Shown here: positions 1 to 5,638 of the stretch, one piece after another | Numbering within the stretch: the stretch's first letter is position 1 | Layout: the number at the start of each line of letters is the position of its first letter | Source of the DNA: JAVBOJ01 sp031550755 | Lineage (GTDB): Bacteria; Bacillota; Clostridia; Oscillospirales; UBA929 | DNA length: 5,638 nt | Assembly (NCBI GenBank): GCA_031550755.1 | Contig: JAVBOJ010000140.1 | Coordinates: forward strand, 1-5,638 | Direction of reading: 5' to 3' | The notes under the pieces: generated by a model | Seen by the model: only the letters and a program-made list of their open reading frames with translations | Told to the model about the DNA's origin: nothing | Databases searched by the model: none | Translations under genes and position numbers: made by a program

Positions 1-1322
1 TGAACCGCTGCATGGCACCCTGCCGGGGCGATATTTCCGAGGCGCAGTCCAACGAGGTGCTGACGCCGGCGGTGGGGCTGCTGGAGGGCAAGTACCTCAA
101 GGTGGCCGACGCCCTGCGGGCCGATATGGAGCAGGCCGCCGAGGAGCTGCTCTTCGAAAAAGCCGCCCAGCTGCGCGACCGCCTGAATGGCATTGTCCGC
201 CTGGGGCAAAAGCAGAAGGTGGTCTCGGGCAGCATGGCCGACACCGACGTGGTCGGGCTGTCCTCCGGCGAGGGCAAGACCTGCGTGGCGGTGCTGCATT
301 TCATGGACGGCGGGCTGGTGGACCGCGACGTCGCCGTCATCGAGGACGAGCTGTCCGGCCACCCGGCCGACACCCTGTCGGCCTTCCTCACCCAGTATTA
401 CCCGCCCCGGCGGGCCTTCCCGCGCGAGATTTTGCTGCCCCTGCCCATCGACGACGCCGAGGATTTGGGGCGGCTTTTAACCGAGCAGGCCGACCACAAG
501 GTGGTGTTTTTCGCGCCGCAACGCGGTGACAAAAAAAAGCTGGTGCAGATGGCCGAAAACAACGCCTCGGAGGAGTCCCTGCGTCTGACTACCCGGGAGG
601 AAAAAATCCGCAAAACCTTGCTGGCGCTGCAAAAGCTGCTGGGGCTGGCCGCCCCGCCGCGCCGCATCGAGGCCTACGATATCTCCAACACCGGCGCGTC
701 CGACATTGTGGGCGCCATGACGGTGTTTGTCGATACGAATCCCCTCAAGCGGGATTACCGCCACTATAAAATCAAGGGTCAGGACGCCCCCGACGACTAC
801 GCCGCCATGCGCGAGATGCTCACGCGGCGGTTTGAGCGGCTGCTTTCTGACGACCCGAAATTCAACGCCCCGCCCGATCTGATCCTGATGGACGGCGGTC
901 TGGGGCATGTGCAGACGGCGCTGACCGCCCTATCGGCGCTGGGGCTTTCCTACCCGGTCTACGGCATGGTCAAGGACGACCGCCACCGCACCCGCGGCCT
1001 CATCGCGCCCGACGGAGGCGAGGTGGGGCTGTCGGCGCAGCCGGCGCTGTTCGCGCTGATTGGCCGGATGCAGGAGGAAACCCACCGGTTTGCCATCACC
1101 TTCCATCAGGAGCAGCGCGGCAAGCACACCGCCGCGTCGGCGCTGGACGCGGTGCCGGGGGTCGGCCCCGCCCGGCGGGGTCAGCTGTTGACCCATTTTA
1201 AGAGCCTGCCCGCCATCAAGCGGGCGACTCTGGAGGAGCTCATGGCCGTAGTGCCTAAAAACACGGCGCAGGCGGTGTACACCCACTTTCATCCGCCCGA
1301 AACGGAGGCGAGTCACCCGTGA
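1..1322 (+). CDS. uvrC: UvrABC system protein C (excinuclease subunit), 5'-truncated by window edge
   Basis: UvrC makes the two incisions flanking a DNA lesion in nucleotide excision repair, acting in the cytoplasm after UvrA and UvrB. The frame is open to the left edge: codons from position 3 read NRCMAPC, the conserved family motif that follows the GIY-YIG nuclease domain. The ATG at 12 is therefore internal, and roughly 165-185 N-terminal residues are missing (family length about 600; 439 present). The two cysteines correspond to the last two of the four reported to bind an Fe-S cluster in E. coli UvrC. In order come a UVR motif that binds UvrB (about 120-200), the RNase H-like 5'-nuclease domain with YDIS (Asp at 678), DDY (792-800), MDGG (Asp at 891) and ETHRF (His at 1083), and a C-terminal helix-hairpin-helix region (VPGVGPARR, from about 1150). 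All expected catalytic residues are present. The TGA stop overlaps the next gene's GTG start, so uvrC appears to lead or sit within a four-gene operon. Confidence 0.97.
   Translation, partial: NRCMAPCRGDISEAQSNEVLTPAVGLLEGKYLKVADALRADMEQAAEELLFEKAAQLRDRLNGIVRLGQKQKVVSGSMADTDVVGLSSGEGKTCVAVLHFMDGGLVDRDVAVIEDELSGHPADTLSAFLTQYYPPRRAFPREILLPLPIDDAEDLGRLLTEQADHKVVFFAPQRGDKKKLVQMAENNASEESLRLTTREEKIRKTLLALQKLLGLAAPPRRIEAYDISNTGASDIVGAMTVFVDTNPLKRDYRHYKIKGQDAPDDYAAMREMLTRRFERLLSDDPKFNAPPDLILMDGGLGHVQTALTALSALGLSYPVYGMVKDDRHRTRGLIAPDGGEVGLSAQPALFALIGRMQEETHRFAITFHQEQRGKHTAASALDAVPGVGPARRGQLLTHFKSLPAIKRATLEELMAVVPKNTAQAVYTHFHPPETEASHP
1304..1308 (+). promoter_or_regulatory. Ribosome binding site for the acyltransferase gene
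   Basis: GGAGG lies inside the last codons of uvrC, ten bases before the GTG at 1319. It supports that GTG as the start over the in-frame TTG at 1328, which would sit about 19 bases away. Its position means ribosomes finishing uvrC run over the site, as expected for translational coupling. Confidence 0.75.
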
Positions 1323-2602
1323 GCGCGTTGAAAAAAGAAAAAATCATCAAACATTGGTACCGGCTGGACAACGCCGCCAAGCTCTATCCGGCTATCCGGA
1401 GCTGGAAGTGGAGCTCCATGTTCCGCATCAGCGCCCTGCTGCGCGAGCCGGTGGATCCCGCCGTGCTGCAACAGGCGCTGGGGCTGATTATGCGGCGGTT
1501 TCCGGGGTTTTCGGTGCGGCTGCGCGCCGGATTTTTCTGGTATTATTTGGAGGACAATCCCGCCACGCCGCGCGTGACGCCCGATACGGTCAATCCCTGC
1601 GTGCACATCCCGCGCGGGGAAAACAGCGGGTATATGTTCCGGACGCGGTATTTCGGCCGCCGGATAGCGCTGGAGGTGTTCCACTCTCTGGCCGACGGCG
1701 GCGGCGGGCTGGCCTTTTTCAAGACCCTTCTGGCGCAGTATCTGCGCCTGTTGGGAGCCGATATTCCCTGTACCGACGGCGTGCTGGATATTGAGGAGCC
1801 GCCGCTGCCGGAGGAGATGGAGGACGGTTTTCAAAAATACGCCACGCTCAATGTGCTCAAGAGCCGCAAGGAAACCCGGGCGTTTCACGTGCGCGGGACC
1901 GCCGAGCCGCGTTTCGCGCTCAACATTGTGACCGGCATTCTCCCGCTGGACGCCTGCCTCAAGGCCGCCAAAGCGCGCGGTGTCTCGCTCACCGAATATC
2001 TGACGGCGGCGCTCCTCTTCGCCCTCTACTGCATTCAGGAGGAGTCCCCCAAAAAGCGGCCGGTCAAGGTGTCGGTGCCGGTCAATATGCGCAATTTTTA
2101 CCCCAGCCAGACCCTGCGCAACTTTTCTCTCTTCGTCAACCCCGGGATTGATCCCGCTTATGGGGCATACTCCTTTGAAGAGATTCTGCGCCTGACCCAT
2201 CATTTCCTGCGATACGAGATCAACGAGAAATTTTTAAACGCCCAGATGTCCAAAAACGTGAGCTCTGAGCGCAATCTGGCGGTGCGGCTGATGCCGCTGT
2301 TTATGAAAAACATCGTGCTGAGCCTGGTCTATGATCTGGTGGGCGAGAGCCGCGTCACCAGCACCCTGTCCAACCTGGGCGGGGTCACCCTGCCGGAGGC
2401 CATGCGCCCGTATATCGACCGGTTTGATATCCTGCTCGGCCCCGGCAAGACCGAAAATGTCAACGCCGCCGTCATCAGCTTTAACAACAAGCTGTCGATT
2501 TCCTTCACCCGCACCATACAGGAGCCGACGGTGGAGCGGGCGTTCTTCACCTTTTTGGTGCGGGAGGGTCTGCCGGTCGAGGTGGAGAGCAACGGAGGAT
2601 AG
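1319..2602 (+). CDS. HxxxDG-motif acyltransferase, alcohol acetyltransferase/condensation-fold family
   Basis: A 427-residue protein with no signal peptide or membrane helix, likely cytoplasmic. It resembles proteins annotated as alcohol acetyltransferases (AATase family) in Clostridia, which share the two-lobed chloramphenicol-acetyltransferase/condensation-domain fold. The N-terminus carries WYRLDNAAKLYP (residues 13-24), typical of this family and supporting the GTG start. The catalytic HxxxDG motif is HSLADG with His122 and Asp126-Gly127 (His codon at 1682), followed by a short glycine run. The second lobe has PVNMRNF (254-260) and a SNLG motif (351-354), and the C-terminus ends in the family-like VEVESN. 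I see no classical DFGWG motif of peptide-synthetase condensation domains. The family transfers an acyl group, usually from a CoA or carrier thioester, to an alcohol or amine; donor and acceptor here are unknown. It overlaps uvrC by four bases and is followed closely by the zinc-ribbon membrane gene. Fold and family are well supported; the word 'alcohol' is only annotation custom. Confidence 0.85.
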   Translation: MSALKKEKIIKHWYRLDNAAKLYPAIRSWKWSSMFRISALLREPVDPAVLQQALGLIMRRFPGFSVRLRAGFFWYYLEDNPATPRVTPDTVNPCVHIPRGENSGYMFRTRYFGRRIALEVFHSLADGGGGLAFFKTLLAQYLRLLGADIPCTDGVLDIEEPPLPEEMEDGFQKYATLNVLKSRKETRAFHVRGTAEPRFALNIVTGILPLDACLKAAKARGVSLTEYLTAALLFALYCIQEESPKKRPVKVSVPVNMRNFYPSQTLRNFSLFVNPGIDPAYGAYSFEEILRLTHHFLRYEINEKFLNAQMSKNVSSERNLAVRLMPLFMKNIVLSLVYDLVGESRVTSTLSNLGGVTLPEAMRPYIDRFDILLGPGKTENVNAAVISFNNKLSISFTRTIQEPTVERAFFTFLVREGLPVEVESNGG

Positions 2603-2605
2603 TTC

Positions 2606-2614
2606 AAAAGGAGG
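2606..2614 (+). promoter_or_regulatory. Ribosome binding site for the zinc-ribbon membrane protein
   Basis: AAAAGGAGG ends seven bases before the ATG at 2622, an almost ideal Shine-Dalgarno sequence in the 19-base gap between genes. It fixes the start at 2622, although the reading frame stays open upstream to about 2331 inside the acyltransferase gene. Confidence 0.85.
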
Positions 2615-2621
2615 TTCTGCC

Positions 2622-3329
2622 ATGTCATACTGCGTCAATTGCGGGGTCAAGCTGGGCGCGTCGGAAAAATACTGCCCCCTGTGCGATACCGAGGTGCTCA
2701 ATCCGAAGGAGCCCTTCGATCCCGCCGCCGAACGCCCCTACCCCATCCACGCCGACGCCATCGACGTGTTGGCGCGCAGACGGTTTTGGGCGATTCTCAT
2801 CTCCATGTTTTTGGCGCTGCCCGCGCTGACCTGCCTTTTCAGCAACCTGCTGTTCAACCGGGAGCTGTCCTGGTCGTTTTACCCGGTGGGCGCGTTCGCG
2901 CTGTGCTGGGTGTTCATTGTGCCGCAACTCCTGTTTAAAAAACCGCGGCCGGTGCTGTGCGCCATGCTCGACGTGCTGTCGGTGTCGGCCTATGTCTACC
3001 TCATCGAATACGCCACCCATGCGGGCGGCTGGTTTTGGCCGTTGGCCATGCCGATCATCGGCCTGGTCGTGGTGCAGGGCGTGGCCATCGCCGCGCTGAT
3101 CGTCAAAAAAATCATCCACGGCCTATCGGTCGCGGGCGCCGTCATGCTGGCCGTCGGCACCGGTGCGCTGGGCATCGAAATTTTCATCAGCCTGTACTCT
3201 ACCGGCGCGGTGCATCTGCTGTGGTCGGTGTTTGTCCTGCTGCCGTTTGTCTCTCTCTCGGTTCCGTTTTTCATTCTGGAGCACAAGGAACACATCAAGG
3301 CCGAGCTGAAACGGAGGCTGCATATATGA
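2622..3329 (+). CDS. Zinc-ribbon plus six-helix membrane protein, DUF6320-like, function unknown
   Basis: A 235-residue protein. The first 21 residues form a Cys4 zinc ribbon (Cys4, Cys7, Cys18, Cys21; CVNCG then CPLCD), followed by a proline-rich, charged linker to about residue 52. About six hydrophobic segments follow, near 55-78, 85-105, 111-131, 138-161, 166-191 and 197-219, ending in a short basic tail (EHKEHIKAELKRRLHI). The RRR before the first helix and the basic tail suggest that both ends are cytoplasmic. From memory, proteins of this build in Firmicutes are annotated as DUF6320; I could not run a search. The start is set by a strong ribosome binding site and by the motif MSYCVNCG at the very N-terminus. 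The ATGA overlap with the following hydrolase suggests tight co-translation. No catalytic motif is visible in the membrane part. A scaffold, sensor or transporter-like partner of the two flanking enzymes is inference only. Confidence 0.88.
   Translation: MSYCVNCGVKLGASEKYCPLCDTEVLNPKEPFDPAAERPYPIHADAIDVLARRRFWAILISMFLALPALTCLFSNLLFNRELSWSFYPVGAFALCWVFIVPQLLFKKPRPVLCAMLDVLSVSAYVYLIEYATHAGGWFWPLAMPIIGLVVVQGVAIAALIVKKIIHGLSVAGAVMLAVGTGALGIEIFISLYSTGAVHLLWSVFVLLPFVSLSVPFFILEHKEHIKAELKRRLHI
3313..3317 (+). promoter_or_regulatory. Ribosome binding site for the alpha/beta hydrolase
   Basis: GGAGG lies within the last codons of the zinc-ribbon gene, eight bases before the ATG at 3326. It selects that ATG rather than the ATG at 3341 or the long upstream open extension in the same frame from 2957. 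Confidence 0.8.
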
Positions 3330-4135
3330 AACGTCCGCCCATGTACCGGGAATATCTCACCTACCCCACGCTGTGGCGCCATTTTGTGCGCACGAGCAGA
3401 ACCCGGGGAGAGCGCCGCGTCTGGGGCAGCCACAAGGATCAGCGTTATTTGCTGCACCGGCCCGAGGGAACGCCCAAAAAGACGCTGATGGTGTATATCC
3501 ACGGCGGCGGCTGGAAAAGCGGCTCGCCGGAGATTTTCTCCGCCATCGGCGGGCAGCTGGCGCGCCGTGGTTTTGTCACGATTTCCCCGGCCTACCGCAA
3601 AACGCCCCGCCATGTCTTCCCGGCGCAGATGGAGGATGTCGCGGGTGCGCTGCGGGATTTCCTTGCGCGAGAGCCGTTTGAGTCGGTGGCGGTCATCGGG
3701 AGCTCGGCCGGCGGGCATCTCGGGGCGCTGCTCTGCTTCGACGCGGCGCGGTACGGGTTTGACCCCTCCCTTTTTGCCGGATTTTGCTCGCTGGCGGGTG
3801 CGCTGTCGTTTGATCTCTGCCAGCCCAACCGGCGCTTCGAGCGCATGCTGCACGCCCTGCTGCCCGACAAAGCCCTGTACAAGGAGGCCGATCCCCTGTC
3901 CTATGTCGCCGGGCGGGAAGGGCTGCATCTGCTTGGCTTGCACGGCGCGGCCGACCCGCTGATCTTCGCCCGCAGCGCCGAGGCGTTTTTCGGGCGGCTG
4001 CCGCCCGACCCGGCGCACTTCCAAACGCTGCACATCCTGCCCGGGCGCTGCCACAGCGAGGTGGCCGCCGGCGCGTTTTATTACCGCGACGAACAGCGGG
4101 CGCTGCTGGAGGAATGGCTGACGCGGTTTGGGTGA
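3326..4135 (+). CDS. Alpha/beta hydrolase (carboxylesterase/lipase-like)
   Basis: A 269-residue alpha/beta hydrolase, probably cytoplasmic because no signal peptide or membrane helix is seen. The oxyanion-hole motif HGGGW is at residues 59-63, as in the hormone-sensitive-lipase/BD-FAE type of esterases. The nucleophile elbow is GSSAG (125-129) with Ser127. The likely acid is Asp210 in LHGAADP and the likely base His243 in GRCHSE, so the triad looks complete and correctly spaced. The length is normal for a single-domain esterase without a large cap. Such enzymes cleave carboxyl esters (acetyl, short acyl, sometimes aminoacyl or formyl-kynurenine type substrates); the substrate here cannot be read from the sequence. 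The start overlaps the stop of the zinc-ribbon gene (ATGA). The gene is last in the plus-strand unit, and a terminator hairpin begins eight bases after its stop. Its pairing with an acyltransferase suggests opposing acylation and deacylation or successive steps of one pathway (inference). Confidence 0.9.
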   Translation: MKRPPMYREYLTYPTLWRHFVRTSRTRGERRVWGSHKDQRYLLHRPEGTPKKTLMVYIHGGGWKSGSPEIFSAIGGQLARRGFVTISPAYRKTPRHVFPAQMEDVAGALRDFLAREPFESVAVIGSSAGGHLGALLCFDAARYGFDPSLFAGFCSLAGALSFDLCQPNRRFERMLHALLPDKALYKEADPLSYVAGREGLHLLGLHGAADPLIFARSAEAFFGRLPPDPAHFQTLHILPGRCHSEVAAGAFYYRDEQRALLEEWLTRFG

Positions 4136-4143
4136 GAATAACA

Positions 4144-4183
4144 AAAGAGGAGGTTAGGAATATCCGAACCTCCTCTTTCTATT
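4144..4183. terminator. Bidirectional intrinsic terminator between convergent genes
   Basis: A perfect 12-bp stem pairs 4144-4155 (AAAGAGGAGGTT) with 4167-4178 (AACCTCCTCTTT). The 11-base loop can form three more inner pairs (GGA with TCC) after one A-G mismatch. On the plus strand the stem ends in CTTT and runs into CTATT. On the minus strand the stem ends in CTCTTTT followed by GTT. It lies in the 54-base gap between the stops of the hydrolase and the pyrophosphatase and can serve both. The T-tracts are short and interrupted, with part of each contributed by the A/T end of the stem. Confidence 0.88.
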
Positions 4184-4189
4184 GACTTC

Positions 4190-5638
<1,449 letters not shown>

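Noticed and set aside
12..14. ATG at 12 as the start of uvrC
   Set aside because: The frame continues to the window edge and the preceding residues Asn-Arg-Cys belong to the conserved UvrC motif, so the gene starts upstream.
1313..2203. 296-codon open frame on the minus strand opposite the acyltransferase
   Set aside because: Its translation is low-complexity, rich in Arg, Gly, Gln and His with no family motif. It is the antisense shadow of a GC-rich gene that has clear catalytic motifs.
2331..2621. Possible N-terminal extension of the zinc-ribbon protein into the acyltransferase gene
   Set aside because: The frame is open but the extension is an out-of-frame Ser/Arg/Pro-rich shadow. The strong AAAAGGAGG at 2606-2614 and the conserved MSYCVNCG start set the true start at 2622.
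2957..3325. Possible N-terminal extension of the hydrolase
   Set aside because: The upstream part is an Arg/His-rich shadow of the membrane gene. The ATG at 3326 has its own ribosome binding site and gives a normal-length esterase.
2996..4144. 382-codon open frame on the minus strand opposite the hydrolase
   Set aside because: It runs across two genes and the hairpin and shows no domain. The plus-strand hydrolase has a full triad and a good ribosome binding site.

Overview
The window is a GC-rich, densely packed stretch of bacterial chromosome. It has strong AGGAGG-type ribosome binding sites, four-base start/stop overlaps and short intergenic gaps. The protein families fit an anaerobic, high-GC Clostridia lineage (Oscillospirales/Ruminococcaceae-like): a clostridial-style UvrC, a condensation-fold acyltransferase next to a zinc-ribbon membrane protein, and a K+-dependent membrane pyrophosphatase. 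The taxonomic call is inference from gene content, not from a marker sequence. There is no sign of phage, insertion sequences, CRISPR, tRNA or rRNA.

Layout: positions 1-4135 hold four plus-strand genes that look like one transcription unit. The first is the C-terminal three quarters of uvrC (nucleotide excision repair), cut by the left edge. It overlaps by four bases (GTGA) an HxxxDG-type acyltransferase of the 'alcohol acetyltransferase'/condensation fold. Nineteen bases later comes a small protein with an N-terminal Cys4 zinc ribbon and about six membrane helices. That gene overlaps by four bases (ATGA) an alpha/beta hydrolase with an intact Ser-Asp-His triad. A long hairpin with T-rich flanks on both sides lies at 4144-4183. 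On the minus strand, from 4190 to the right edge, is the C-terminal part of a membrane-bound ion-pumping pyrophosphatase (hppA), whose N-terminus lies outside the window.

How they may work together: UvrC and the pyrophosphatase are well-understood housekeeping proteins. The three genes between them (acyltransferase, zinc-ribbon membrane protein, hydrolase) form a compact, apparently translationally coupled cassette with no assigned pathway. The gene content suggests transfer and removal of an acyl group on a membrane-associated or small-molecule acceptor, with the membrane protein as scaffold or partner. This is the part of the window most worth experimental attention. All other long open frames on both strands are shadows of these five genes, caused by high GC at third codon positions.
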